DNA of 64,000 nucleotides. It comes from JAQBQB01 sp963757185 (lineage in GTDB: Bacteria; Gemmatimonadota; Gemmatimonadetes; Gemmatimonadales; Gemmatimonadaceae). Numbering within the stretch: the stretch's first letter is position 1; each line of letters starts with the position of its first letter. The notes beneath the pieces were generated by a model, which saw only the letters and a list, made by a program, of their open reading frames with translations, did no database searches and was not told where the DNA came from. The translations under genes and the position numbers were made by a program. The DNA lies in NCBI GenBank assembly GCA_963757185.1, contig CAVWQI010000003.1, forward strand, positions 124,001-188,000, read 5' to 3'. Positions 18,391-28,007 of this stretch are shown here, in pieces.

Positions 18391-19449
18391 ATGACGGCTG
18401 CGGTTTCTCGACCGGAGCCGTCCGGGCGTCTCGACCCGCTCGCGCTCCGACGTCTGCTCGCGTCGGCCGCCGACGCGACCGTCGAAGAGCTCGGGCCGAT
18501 GTCGGACACCGCGCTCGCCGACCTCAAGCTGCGCTTGCGCGAGCTCGCCGCTCGCCTGGGCGCGGACGCTGTCACAGCGACGCCGGTCAGCGCAACGGCT
18601 CTCAGCCGCGATCAACTCAACGCGTTCCGCGCCCGCGTCCTCCAGCGCGCCGTCGCCGAGACCGCGCCGATCGACGGGCGCGAATTGGCGCGTGTGCTGT
18701 CCGCGCTCGAGGAGCTCGCCGGCAAACAGACGCCGCCGGTCGTCAACGAATTCACCGAGCGCCTGTCCAGCCCCGACGCCCTTCGGGCCGTGGTCGAGAT
18801 GGCGCACGACATGCGCTCGCCGCTCGGCTCGATTCTGTTCCTGGTGGACACGATTCGCCGCGGGCAGAGCGGCACCGTGACTCAGGTACAAGAACGGCAG
18901 CTCGGCCTCGTCTATGGTGCGGCGCTGGGACTCAGCACCCTGGCTTCGGACGTCGTCGACGCGATCAACGGTGACCGCCTCGTCGATGGGCAGCGGACCC
19001 CCTTCTCGATCACCGAGGTTTTGCTCGGCGTCTGCGCGATCGTCCGGCCGCTGGCCGAAGAAAAAAACCTCGTCCTCAACACGACCTTCCCGCAGGTCGA
19101 CGGCCGCCTCGGCTATCCGTCGGCGCTGAGCCGCGTGCTCCTGAACCTCACGACGAACGCGCTGCGCTACACGGAGCGCGGTTCCGTAGCGGTGGGCGCC
19201 ACGGAGCACTCCCCTACGCTGATCGAGTTCTGGATCGAGGATACCGGCCGAGGCATTCCGGACAACGTTCTGGCGATGCTGTTCGACGGATTCCGTCCGG
19301 GCTCCGTCGGGATCCGCTTCTCGAGTGCCGGGCTTGGGCTCGCCATCTGCCGGAACCTGCTCGAGAAGATGGGTAGCTCGCTGCTCGTCGATACGGCGGT
19401 CGAAGAGGGCACGCGCTTCTCGTTCCGCATCGAGCTGCCGCAGGCTTAG
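18391..19449 (+). CDS. Soluble sensor histidine kinase
   Basis: 352 residues from ATG, with no membrane helix. A helical input region of about 130 residues is followed by the dimerisation H-box AHDMRSPLGSILF (His near 140). The ATP-binding domain has N-box NLTTNALRYT, G1 DTGRGIP and G2 SAGLGLAICRNLLEKM. It lies 78 bp after the NtrC-type gene on the same strand and is the likely cognate kinase. The input region has no named sensory domain that I recognise. The signal is therefore cytoplasmic or delivered by a partner, perhaps the degenerate receiver-GGDEF protein encoded first in the block. Confidence 0.9.
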   Translation: MTAAVSRPEPSGRLDPLALRRLLASAADATVEELGPMSDTALADLKLRLRELAARLGADAVTATPVSATALSRDQLNAFRARVLQRAVAETAPIDGRELARVLSALEELAGKQTPPVVNEFTERLSSPDALRAVVEMAHDMRSPLGSILFLVDTIRRGQSGTVTQVQERQLGLVYGAALGLSTLASDVVDAINGDRLVDGQRTPFSITEVLLGVCAIVRPLAEEKNLVLNTTFPQVDGRLGYPSALSRVLLNLTTNALRYTERGSVAVGATEHSPTLIEFWIEDTGRGIPDNVLAMLFDGFRPGSVGIRFSSAGLGLAICRNLLEKMGSSLLVDTAVEEGTRFSFRIELPQA

Positions 19450-19536
19450 CTCGGGCGCCGGAAGCCACGGCGCCGGGTCGATATCTTACGGTTGCTTCGG
19501 TCGCGACATCGCCGACCGACTTCGCCATCGACCCTC

Positions 19537-21257
19537 GTGCCGAATACTCCCCCCACGGTAAGCCAGCCGTCGGCTTCCGACGTTCAGCCGACGCCCGCCC
19601 CGCGTCGCGACTTCATTCGCGACATGGTCGCCGAAGACGTCGCGACCAACCGTTTCGGACGTCAAATCGCGACACGGTTTCCGCCCGAGCCCAACGGGTT
19701 TCCGCACATCGGTCATGTCAAAGCGATCTGCGTGAGCTTCGGCATCCGCGACGAGTTCGGCGGGCGCTGCAATCTTCGCTTCGACGACACGAATCCGGCC
19801 GGCGAAGACATGAAGTACGTCGAGGCGTTCAAGAACGACATCCGTTGGCTTGGCTTCGAGTGGGACGAGGAGCTTTACGCAAGCGACTACTTCGAGCGGC
19901 TCTACGAGTTCGGTGAGCTGCTGGTGAGGAAGGGGAGCGCCTACGTCGATTCGCAGACCGACGCGGAGATCCGGACCACGCGCGGAACCGTGACAGCGCC
20001 CGGGACGAACAGCCGCTACCGCGATCGCTCGGTCGAGGAGAATCTCGACCTGCTCCGGCGCATGCGGGCCGGTGAATTTCCGGACGGCGCGCACGTCCTG
20101 CGCGGCAAGATCGACATGGCGCACCCGAACATGCTGATGCGCGATCCGATCCTGCTGCGTATCCGCCACGCGCACCACTATCGCACCGGTGACGCGTGGT
20201 CTCTCTATCCGCTGTACGACTTCGCGCACCCGCTCTCCGACGCGATCGAGAACATCACCCATTCGCTCTGCTCGCTCGAGTTCAAAGACAACAACGACAT
20301 CTACCGTTGGCTGGTCCGCGAGTGCGGGTTCGATCGGCCGCCGGAGCAGACCGAGTTCTCGCGGCTCTCGCTCGAGTACACGGTCATGAGCAAGCGCAAG
20401 CTGCTGCGCCTCGTGAACGACGGGATCGTGAGCGGATGGGACGACCCGCGCATGCCGACCATCTCGGGGCTCCGCCGGCGCGGGGTCACCCCCGAGGGGC
20501 TGCGCGCTTTCGTGGAGACCGCCGGTGTCACGCGCAAGCCGCAGCGGACCGAGCTCGCGACGCTCGAAGCCGCGGTGCGCGACGATCTCAACATGCGCGT
20601 TCCTCGCGTCATGTGTGTCGTGAATCCTCTCAAGGTCGTGATCACGAACTACCCGGAAGGGCAGGTCGAATGGCTCGACGCGTCGTACTACCCGTACGAC
20701 GTGCCCAAGACGGGTTCGCGGAAAATCCCGTTCTCGCGCGAGCTGTACGTCGAGCGTGACGATTTCATGGAGGATCCGCCGAAGAAGTTCTTCCGCCTCG
20801 GTCCCGGGCGGGAAGTCCGGCTTCGCTACGGCTACTTCATCACGTGCACGGACGTGATCAAGGACGCTTCGGGAAACGTGGTCGAGCTGCGCTGCACGTA
20901 CGATCCGGCGACCAAGGGCGGCGACGCGCCCGACGGACGCAAGGTGCAGGGCACGATCCATTGGGTGTCGGCGCCGCAGGCGCTGACCTGTGAGCTTCGG
21001 CTGTACGACAAGCTGTTCACCGTCCCCGACCCCGATGACGTCGAGGAATTCATGGACGTCCTGAATCGCGAGTCGCTCGTCGTGGTCCGCGATGCGAAGA
21101 TCGAGCCCAGCGTCGCGGGCGACGAGGGGGGGCGCGCTACCAGTTCGAGCGAACGGGATACTTCGCCATGGACTCGGTGGACTCGTCGCCGAACACGCTC
21201 GTGTTCAATCGCACCGTCACGCTCCGCGATTCCTGGGCGAAGATCAAGGGGAAGTGA
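19537..21257 (+). CDS. glnS: Glutaminyl-tRNA synthetase (frame broken near its 3' end)
   Basis: Charges tRNA-Gln with glutamine. Class-I motifs are clear: PPEPNGFPHIGH (HIGH, near residue 45) and EYTVMSKRKLL (KMSKS-like). Residue order and length match the GlnRS family (catalytic domain, then two-lobed anticodon beta-barrel). The GTG at 19537 is the best start. In the last 45 codons the reading frame is lost. At a run of seven G (21126-21132) the family-like ending RYQFERTGYFAMDSVDSS... VFNRTVTLRDSWAKIKGK continues in another frame to the TGA at 21255-21257. One extra G (or two fewer) would restore it. Without correction a foreign basic tail would run to 21288. A sequencing error is more likely than real loss. 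Confidence 0.9.
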
Positions 21258-21383
21258 GGTCATCTCGGGGATCTGTAACAATTCGTGACAGTTCCCGCGG
21301 ATGACGGTCGCCTGACGCCTCGGGACGGATTTGCACGAGCGGCGGGGAAACGGACCCGCCATCCCCATCGTCCTTTCAACACT

Positions 21384-22301
21384 ATGACGACCACCCTCAA
21401 GCTCGCCGTGGCGGCGGGCGTGGCCCTCGCCGCTGGGCCCCATTCGAGCCAGGCCCAGGTCCGGGCCACGGCGATCGCGGCGCATGGACCGGCGGTGACG
21501 TCGTCCAAACACATGCTGTATCGCGTGCGCGGCCCGAAAGGAGCGACGGTCTATCTCCTTGGCTCCGTTCACCTCCTGTCAGCCGATGCGGCGACGCTCC
21601 CCGCCGAAGTCGACTCCGCGTTCGCGCATTCGCGATCGCTCACGCTCGAGACGAGCCTCGACTCGGCGATGGCTCGCGGGCCGGAGATGCTCATGCGAGG
21701 GCGCTATAGCGACGGCAAGACGCTGCGCGGCGTGCTCTCTCCGAAATCCGCGGCCAAGGTCGACTCGCTGCTTCACCTGTACGGGTTGTCGCTCGACCAG
21801 GTCAACGGATTCAAGCCATGGATGGTGTCGCTCCTCATGGCGCAGCTCGCGATGCAGAAGCTGAACTTCCAGCCGCAGTACGGCGTGGACATGCAGCTCA
21901 ACACGCGCGCGAAGCAGGCTTCGAAGCCGGTGCTCGGGCTCGAGAGTGTCGACTTCCAGATGGGTCTGTTCGACGCGCTGCCGGCTGCCGACCAGGAACG
22001 CATGCTCGTCGACAGCGACGGGCCCGAGATCACAGCCAAGGAGATGGGCTCCATTCGCGACGCGTGGAGCCACGGTGACGCGCCGATGCTGGACAGCCTG
22101 ATCAACTCGCGCGTGGCGGAGGCTCCGACGCTCTTCGACGCGCTGATCACGGCACGCAATCGCGCGTGGATACCCAAGATCGAGGCGCTCATTCAAGGCG
22201 GCGACGACGCCCTCATCGTCGTCGGCGCGGGGCACCTCGTCGGAAAGCAGGGCGTAGTCGCGATGTTGCGCGCGAAGGGGTACACGCTCGAGCAGATGTA
22301 G
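21384..22301 (+). CDS. TraB/GumN-family secreted protein
   Basis: 305 residues from the ATG at 21384 with an N-terminal signal sequence (residues 1-25, VALAAGPHSSQAQ). TraB/PrgY/GumN family features are present: YLLGSVHLLSAD near residue 55, a helical middle with QYGVDMQLNTRAKQ and GLESVDFQ, and GDDALIVVGAGHLVGKQGV near the end. The two histidine-containing motifs are conserved in the family and thought to be catalytic or metal-binding, but the reaction is unknown for bacterial members. GumN itself lies in a xanthan locus, though here the gene is outside the exopolysaccharide cluster. It is a single gene between glnS and the convergent DUF1611 gene. Confidence 0.85.
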   Translation: MTTTLKLAVAAGVALAAGPHSSQAQVRATAIAAHGPAVTSSKHMLYRVRGPKGATVYLLGSVHLLSADAATLPAEVDSAFAHSRSLTLETSLDSAMARGPEMLMRGRYSDGKTLRGVLSPKSAAKVDSLLHLYGLSLDQVNGFKPWMVSLLMAQLAMQKLNFQPQYGVDMQLNTRAKQASKPVLGLESVDFQMGLFDALPAADQERMLVDSDGPEITAKEMGSIRDAWSHGDAPMLDSLINSRVAEAPTLFDALITARNRAWIPKIEALIQGGDDALIVVGAGHLVGKQGVVAMLRAKGYTLEQM

Positions 22302-22358
22302 CGCGTCGCGTAGGGCGAGATCGGGGGTGGGGGCTCGCGACGTTCGCGCTGCTCGTGC

Positions 22359-23432
22359 TTAGCGCGACGCAGCCGGAGCGGTGGCGGCGGCTCTCCTCTG
22401 GCGATCGAATTCTCGCACCGCCTCGACGAGAGGCGCTGGGTCCTCGCGCACCGGATCCACGACCGGCAATCCTGTTTCCTCTCTCGCTCGGTCTATGGCG
22501 GACCGCGCGTCGCGATCGCTGAGATCCGACGTGTTCAGCGAAATGCCGATTGTCTTCGTCGGCCGCAGCGGATTGGCCATCGATTCGTGTAGATCGATGA
22601 CCGTGGCAAGCGGCGGGATCGGCAGCCAGGAGTTGTGTCGAAACGTCGCTCGGCTCGGCTGGTGACACGCGATCAACGCGTGCGGCAAGCTCCCGTGCAG
22701 CAGTCCGAGCGAGACGCCCGAGTATCCGGGATGAAGGATCGAGCCCTGGCCCTCTACGAGGACGACGTCAGCGTCTCGCGCGGCTCGAATCGTCACGGCC
22801 TCGGCGGCGCCGGCAATGAAGTCGGCGATCACAGCGTCGACGCAAATGCCCCAGCCCTCGATGAAGATTCCCGTCTGCCCAGTCGGCGCGAACGCCGTGC
22901 GCACGCCGCGCGCGGTGAGGGCATCGCGCAGTTGGAGCATGACCGTCATTTTGCCGATGTTCGCATCGGTCCCCACGGCCAGGACGATCGTTTGATCCAG
23001 CTCGCGGACCCGCCCCGATCCGACCAGTAACTCCTCGGGCGGTTTCCGGACGTCGTGAACCCGCACTCCAAGCTTCGCGGCGAGCGGACCGAGTTCGGGA
23101 TCTTGGGACACGAAGCCGTGCAGCCCATTCCAGACTTCCAAGCGATGCTCGATGGCCCGGGCCAGGGTCGCGCGAAGGTCGTGCGGCAGGCCGTCGCCCA
23201 CGACGGCGATACCGACGAGGAACGCGTCCGCCCCGCAGTTGATCCCGTCGGCGACGCTGTCCACGATGGGGATCGAGCCACCGTATCCGAGGACGTCGTT
23301 GGCCCGTTGCCCGGCATGGCGACGGTCGAGGACGGCAGCGACGTGGGATGCCGAATATCGGATGACCGAATGAGCGGTTTTCGCCGAAGGCGTGCCCAGC
23401 TGGTCCTGCGCGTAGACGAGATAACGAGGCAT
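22359..23432 (-). CDS. DUF1611 (DgcN-like) family protein
   Basis: 357 residues from the ATG at 23432. The N-terminal Rossmann-like part (DRRHAGQRANDVLGYGGSIP) and the P-loop-like part (VLAVGTDANIGKMTVMLQL, near residue 145) are the two DUF1611 domains. TGQTGIFIEGWGICVDAV and VLVEGQGSILHPGYSG are family signatures. A member in marine bacteria, DgcN, acetylates D-glutamate and is encoded beside the epimerase-like DgcA. No DgcA homologue is visible here, so the substrate is open; N-acylation of a D-amino acid is a reasonable guess. It is divergent from the cyanophycinase-like gene, with starts about 105 bp apart. Confidence 0.82.
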   Translation of the reverse strand: MPRYLVYAQDQLGTPSAKTAHSVIRYSASHVAAVLDRRHAGQRANDVLGYGGSIPIVDSVADGINCGADAFLVGIAVVGDGLPHDLRATLARAIEHRLEVWNGLHGFVSQDPELGPLAAKLGVRVHDVRKPPEELLVGSGRVRELDQTIVLAVGTDANIGKMTVMLQLRDALTARGVRTAFAPTGQTGIFIEGWGICVDAVIADFIAGAAEAVTIRAARDADVVLVEGQGSILHPGYSGVSLGLLHGSLPHALIACHQPSRATFRHNSWLPIPPLATVIDLHESMANPLRPTKTIGISLNTSDLSDRDARSAIDRAREETGLPVVDPVREDPAPLVEAVREFDRQRRAAATAPAASR

Positions 23433-23536
23433 GGGATAAATCAAACGGCCGCCGGTTGCCCCGGCAAAGCGATGTAGGCTCGCCGCGCGTAGAACGAGCA
23501 GTATCTTCAACTCGAATTCGCCAGCCGAGGAAAAAC

Positions 23537-25063
23537 ATGCGCCGCTTGATCTCGCTCTCGCTCGTCCTTCTCCCCGCCGCGGTCGCGGCTCAGAACAGAT
23601 CACCGTCGCAGCAGGGCTCGGCGGTCAAGGTCGGGCCGGAGCACGGCACGGTCATCGTCGTCGGCGGCGGCTCCATGGGTCCGGAGATCTATTCCGCCTT
23701 CATCAAAGCGGCGGGCGGTCCCGACGCACTGATCGTCGACGTTCCGACCGCGGGCGGCGACACGGCCTACACCCAGGATGCCCCCGGAACGCGGGGCTGG
23801 AAACAGGCCGGCGCGCGCAACGTGTACGTCTTGCACACCAACGACAAGAAGCTCGCCGACTCCGACAGCTTCGCCGCGATCCTCAAGAGGGCAGGCGGCG
23901 TGTGGTTCGAGGGCGGCCGCCAGTTCCACCTCGTCGACTCTTACGCGGGGACGAAAACGGAAGCGGGATTCAACGACGTGCTGGCTCGCGGCGGCGTGAT
24001 CGGGGGTTCGTCGGCGGGCGCGTCAATCCTCGGCGACTTCCTCGTTCGCGGGGCGCCGTCGAGTGACAATTTCATCATGGACTATCCCGGCTACGAAAAG
24101 GGCTTCGCCTACATTCGTGGCGTCGGCATCGACCAGCACGTCGTGGCGCGCGAGCGGCTCGCCGACCTGGCCGACTCGATCATCCCGAAGCATCCGAGCC
24201 TCCTCGGCATGTCCGAGGACGAGGGAACGGCGTGGGTCGTGCGCGGAGATACGGCGACGATCATCGGGCGCGACAAAGCGTTCGTGTACGGCGGCAAGGA
24301 TCCGACGGACAAGGGAAAGCCGTTTCTCACGCTCTATCCCGGCGACCGCTACAACCTGGCCACGCGCAAGGTGATGCACCGCGCGGCGAGCGAGTCGAAA
24401 CTGTCGATCGTGTTCCTCGACTCGCTGTTCAAGCCGTTCGCCGAGCCGACCGCCGGCGGCGCCACGGTGCTCGTCGCCCAGGATGGCAAAGTGCTGGTAG
24501 ACCGGTCTTACGGTATCGCGGATCAGGCGAAGTACATGCCGACGACCACCGTCCCGCAGTTCCAGGTCGGCGACATCGCGCGGGTATTCACCGCGCTCTG
24601 CGCGCAGTTGCCCGTGGACTCCGGCGGCCGCGGCGGTCGCGGAGGCCGTGGTGGAGCGGCGAATCAGACGCCGCCGACGCCGCTGCAGAACTGTTTCACG
24701 CGCCGATTCGCGACGCCGGTCGGACTCCACAAGACGACGATGAATCGCGAGGGCCAGGTCCAGTCCGACGTCGATGAGCTGTACCGTGTCTCGCTGGGTT
24801 ATGAGAATCCTCGGACGTTCGTTCGCGACACGACCAGCGGCGACGGCGGCGCTTCGCGCAGCGTGGACATGGCAGCAGGTTGGGAAAGCGACAACCGTGC
24901 GGGCGCGGCCCGTCTCTCCGCGTACGCGGTTGCCGGGGGCAAGCGCTCGGCGTTCGTGCGCCTGCCCGACCGCCACGCGACCATCGTGGTGTTGACGAAC
25001 AGCGATGGCGCCGACGTGAAGCGCATCGTGGATGCGCTCACCGACCGTCTCCTCGCGAAGTAG
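23537..25063 (+). CDS. Secreted cyanophycinase-like (S51) protein fused to an inactive beta-lactamase-like remnant
   Basis: 508 residues from the ATG at 23537 with a signal peptide (LVLLPAAVAAQ). Residues about 30-295 form a peptidase S51 / cyanophycinase fold: GTVIVVGGGSMGPE, and the nucleophile elbow GGSSAGASIL with its Ser. Cyanophycinases cut beta-aspartyl-arginine dipeptides; secreted relatives release dipeptides or act on other isopeptides. From about residue 315 the sequence resembles the start of serine beta-lactamase-like proteins (GATVLVAQDGKVLVDRSYGIAD). Where SxxK should be it reads VGDIARVFTA, so both catalytic residues are gone. A low-complexity RGG stretch follows (about 375-385), then a short beta-lactamase-like ending. 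The second module probably binds rather than cleaves. Confidence 0.82.
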   Translation: MRRLISLSLVLLPAAVAAQNRSPSQQGSAVKVGPEHGTVIVVGGGSMGPEIYSAFIKAAGGPDALIVDVPTAGGDTAYTQDAPGTRGWKQAGARNVYVLHTNDKKLADSDSFAAILKRAGGVWFEGGRQFHLVDSYAGTKTEAGFNDVLARGGVIGGSSAGASILGDFLVRGAPSSDNFIMDYPGYEKGFAYIRGVGIDQHVVARERLADLADSIIPKHPSLLGMSEDEGTAWVVRGDTATIIGRDKAFVYGGKDPTDKGKPFLTLYPGDRYNLATRKVMHRAASESKLSIVFLDSLFKPFAEPTAGGATVLVAQDGKVLVDRSYGIADQAKYMPTTTVPQFQVGDIARVFTALCAQLPVDSGGRGGRGGRGGAANQTPPTPLQNCFTRRFATPVGLHKTTMNREGQVQSDVDELYRVSLGYENPRTFVRDTTSGDGGASRSVDMAAGWESDNRAGAARLSAYAVAGGKRSAFVRLPDRHATIVVLTNSDGADVKRIVDALTDRLLAK

Positions 25064-25066
25064 TCG

Positions 25067-25660
25067 CTATTTCGTCCAGGGCGGCTTCACGCCAACTGAT
25101 CGCGCGTACGCGATCAGTTGGCCGAGGTGCTCGTGCAGGTCACCGTCCATGCTGAAGGCGGCCCTGTCGAGCGGCATGTTCCACGGTTGATAGGTCCCGG
25201 TGAGCTTGGTGGCGTCGGAGGCGGCGAACTGCGCCTTGGTGTGCGCCCACGATTTGTCGAGGTGATCGAGCACCTCGGCCTTGGCGGTGATCTTCTCCAG
25301 CGCCGCGTTCTTCGCTTGCGCCGGCCCGTAGTCGGCGGGACCTTGGCCGCCGATCGACCGTGGTGTGTAGTAGTAAAACTCGCCCGCGACGTGCATCAGG
25401 ACCTGCGCGATGGTTCGGACGTCCGGCGACGGCCGCCAGGCGTATTTGTCGGCGGGAATCGCCTTGGCGAGCTGAGTGATCTTCTCGTGGAGAGTGTCGA
25501 GATCCGCCAGGTACTCGGCGCGCAGGTGCGTCGCGGACTTGACGTCGAGGGCCGCCGTGCCCTGCTGCTGTTGCGCTCCCGCCCGTGTGGCAATGAGAAA
25601 GGCGAACGCGGCGATCGATGCGCGCGAGGAGATGCGGATCAGACGATCCTGGCTGAGCAT
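25067..25660 (-). CDS. Secreted DinB-family protein
   Basis: 197 residues from the ATG at 25660. An N-terminal signal sequence (SIAAFAFLIATRAGAQ) precedes a four-helix DinB fold. Likely metal ligands are the His in VLMHVAGEF and the LHEHLGQLIAYAR pair near the C-terminus, matching the three-histidine pattern of the DinB/YfiT superfamily. Cytosolic relatives include thiol S-transferases, but exported members are uncharacterised. It is convergent with the cyanophycinase-like gene, with only 3 bp between the stops. The 267 bp upstream, before the oxidase gene, show nothing recognisable beyond the latter's ribosome site. Confidence 0.85.
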   Translation of the reverse strand: MLSQDRLIRISSRASIAAFAFLIATRAGAQQQQGTAALDVKSATHLRAEYLADLDTLHEKITQLAKAIPADKYAWRPSPDVRTIAQVLMHVAGEFYYYTPRSIGGQGPADYGPAQAKNAALEKITAKAEVLDHLDKSWAHTKAQFAASDATKLTGTYQPWNMPLDRAAFSMDGDLHEHLGQLIAYARSVGVKPPWTK

Positions 25661-25927
25661 GACGACTCCCGTTTGGTGACGCGTGTATCTGCGCCCCGCT
25701 GGGGGGCGGAGTCCAGTGGCCATACGAGAACTCGACAGAATTCACAAAACTCGAACGTCACCCCGGGGACGGAGCGAGCGCGGCTGAGGGCCAGGCGGAA
25801 ATAGCGCGTCGCGGACGAGTTAGCGTTCACCGCGAGGCACGAGGGAACGTTCGTCTTGCACGTTCGTTCTGAGGCAACGGCTGCGATACCTAGGTCTGTC
25901 GTCTAGCAGGTTTGTCAGGAGTCGCAT

Positions 25928-27901
25928 ATGTTCCGACGCCGTTCCCGCCGCAGCGGTCCTCCCCCGTTCACAGGTGCGAGTCGATCAATGCTCACAGCGA
26001 CGACGCTGTCACGCCTGACGCCGTTCTTGGCGCTGGCCGTAACGTCCGCGATGTCGCGGGCACCGGAATCCATCGCACCGAATGACAACCGACACGCGGT
26101 CGGTGCTCTCAGCGGCAAGGTCCTCAGCGTGAAGCTCGAGGCGCGCGAGGGACTGTGGCGGCCAGAGGGCGAGAGCGGCCGTGCGATTCCGGTCGCCGCA
26201 TGGGCGGAGGAGGGAAAGCCGCTCTCGAATCCGGGTCCGCTCATCCGCGTGCCGGTCGGAACGGAGGTGCGCGCGACGATCCACAACACGCTCGGCAAGC
26301 CGCTCATCGTCTCCGGCTTCGGCAAGACGCGCGGCATTTCCGACAGCGTGATCGTGCCGGTGAACGGCCGTACCAGCGTCTCCTTCACGGCTGCAGCGCC
26401 CGGCACGTATTACTACGTCGGCAAGCGTGGGGTCGGACCGTTCGGTCTTCGCCCGGAGGGCGATTTCGAGCTCAACGGCGCGATCGTCGTCGATCCGCCG
26501 AACGCCGCGACGACCGATCGCATCTTCGTCATCTCGTGGTGGTTCACGCTTGATTCGACGAGCAAGACGGGGCTCGGCCGCTCGACGATGGCGATCAACG
26601 GGCTCTCCTGGCCGCACACCGAGCACATCGAGCTCACGCAGGGCGATTCGGCGCGCTGGCGCGTCATCAACCTGACTGAAGTCGACCACCCGATGCACCT
26701 GCACGGGTTCTATTTCCGGCTGACGTCGCGAGGCAACGGCGTCACGGACTCGCTGTTCCGCACCGCCGATCAGCAGATGGCCGTGACCGAGGTCGTCAAT
26801 CCTTTCCAGACGATGTCGATGGCGTGGCTGCCCTCGCGCGCGGGCAACTGGATCTTCCACTGCCACTACGCCTCGCACCTGTCGCAGGACGCGGAGCTCG
26901 ACACGGACAAGGGTGTTCTCGACGCGTCGATGCTGTCGCACCACATGTCCAACGCGCCTCACCAGATGTTTGGCCTGGTCCTCGGCCTTACCGTGGCACC
27001 GCGCGGGCCGCAGTCGCCGGCGCCGGCGAACGCCCGGGCTATTCGTCTTTCGATTCGCGAGAAGGCGAACGTCTACGGAAAGGACCCCGGATTCTCGTTC
27101 GTGATGGGTGGAAGCCCTGAAGACGCGAACCCGTCGGCGATGCCGGTCCCGGGACCGATGCTGCTGCTGCAACGAAACCAGCCGGTGGCGATCACGATCG
27201 TGAACCACGCACAGGAGCGCGCGGCGGTGCACTGGCACGGTATCGAGCTCGAGAGTTATCCCGACGGCGTCCCGGACTGGTCCGGGTCGAAGGGGCATAT
27301 CCTCCCCTCCGTCGGACCTCGCGACTCGATCACGATTCGCTTCACGCCGCCGCGGGCGGGCACGTTCATGTATCACTCGCACTTCGACGAGGCGACGCAG
27401 ATCACCGGTGGCCTCTACGGCCCGATCATCGTGCTGGACTCCGGCCAGAAGTTCGACCCGGAGACGGATCGCGTCCTCGTCTTCGGCGTCGCGGGACACG
27501 CAACGAACGTCATCGTCGGTCCGTTCCCGAACTACGTGATGAACGGGAAGACGCAGCCGGAGGCGATGAACCTGACGGCGGGCAAGCGCTATCGATTCCG
27601 AGTCATCAACATCAGCGACGACGGTCCACTCGCGTTGAGTCTGAACGCGGCGGGCAAGCCCGCGCAGTGGCGTGCCGTCGCGCGTGACGGCGCGACGTTG
27701 CCGGAGCGCCAGGCCACGTTCAGGCCGGCGACGCTACTTTCGGATCCCGGTCAGATCTATGACTTCGAGTTCACCCCGCAGGGCGCGGGCGAAATGACGC
27801 TGAAGTTCGGTCCGCCACCCCCGCCGCCGGGCTCGCCACCGCCGCCGCCTGGTTTCCCGCCCCCGCCGCCAACTGTCACGGTGCCGGTGCACGTTCGGTA
27901 G
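25928..27901 (+). CDS. Multicopper oxidase with reversed order of copper-binding motifs
   Basis: 657 residues. The ATG at 25928 has AGGAG seven bases upstream. A basic leader and hydrophobic stretch suggest export. In usual laccases the HWHG and HSH motifs are near the N-terminus and HPxHLHG with HCHxxxH near the C-terminus. Here HPMHLHGF (near 254) and FHCHYASHL (near 311) come first, and HWHGIEL (near 435) with YHSHFDE (near 483) come after. All trinuclear-site histidines and the type-1 Cys are present, so it is likely an active copper oxidase of phenols or metal ions. The first cupredoxin domain has no ligands (PLIVSGFGKTRG). The C-terminus has a PPPPPP-rich linker and a short tail. It ends at a strong hairpin terminator. 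Confidence 0.9.
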   Translation: MFRRRSRRSGPPPFTGASRSMLTATTLSRLTPFLALAVTSAMSRAPESIAPNDNRHAVGALSGKVLSVKLEAREGLWRPEGESGRAIPVAAWAEEGKPLSNPGPLIRVPVGTEVRATIHNTLGKPLIVSGFGKTRGISDSVIVPVNGRTSVSFTAAAPGTYYYVGKRGVGPFGLRPEGDFELNGAIVVDPPNAATTDRIFVISWWFTLDSTSKTGLGRSTMAINGLSWPHTEHIELTQGDSARWRVINLTEVDHPMHLHGFYFRLTSRGNGVTDSLFRTADQQMAVTEVVNPFQTMSMAWLPSRAGNWIFHCHYASHLSQDAELDTDKGVLDASMLSHHMSNAPHQMFGLVLGLTVAPRGPQSPAPANARAIRLSIREKANVYGKDPGFSFVMGGSPEDANPSAMPVPGPMLLLQRNQPVAITIVNHAQERAAVHWHGIELESYPDGVPDWSGSKGHILPSVGPRDSITIRFTPPRAGTFMYHSHFDEATQITGGLYGPIIVLDSGQKFDPETDRVLVFGVAGHATNVIVGPFPNYVMNGKTQPEAMNLTAGKRYRFRVINISDDGPLALSLNAAGKPAQWRAVARDGATLPERQATFRPATLLSDPGQIYDFEFTPQGAGEMTLKFGPPPPPPGSPPPPPGFPPPPPTVTVPVHVR

Positions 27902-27921
27902 ACGCAGACTCGTGTGGGTTT

Positions 27922-27967
27922 CGACCGAGGCGGCGAGCCAGAGGCTCGCCGCCTCGGTCGTTTGTTG
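27922..27967 (+). terminator. Rho-independent terminator after the multicopper oxidase
   Basis: A perfect 18-bp GC-rich stem (27922-27939 with 27943-27960) with an AGA loop, followed by TTTGTT. It begins 21 bp after the oxidase stop. Confidence 0.85.
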
Positions 27968-28007
27968 AAACTCTGACCGCGGTGCACTCGATAGTTTTCC
28001 TCGAGCC

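Noticed and set aside
21120..21140. Programmed frameshifting in glnS
   Set aside because: No stimulatory structure or slippery heptamer of known type is apparent, and GlnRS is not known to use it; a homopolymer error is simpler.
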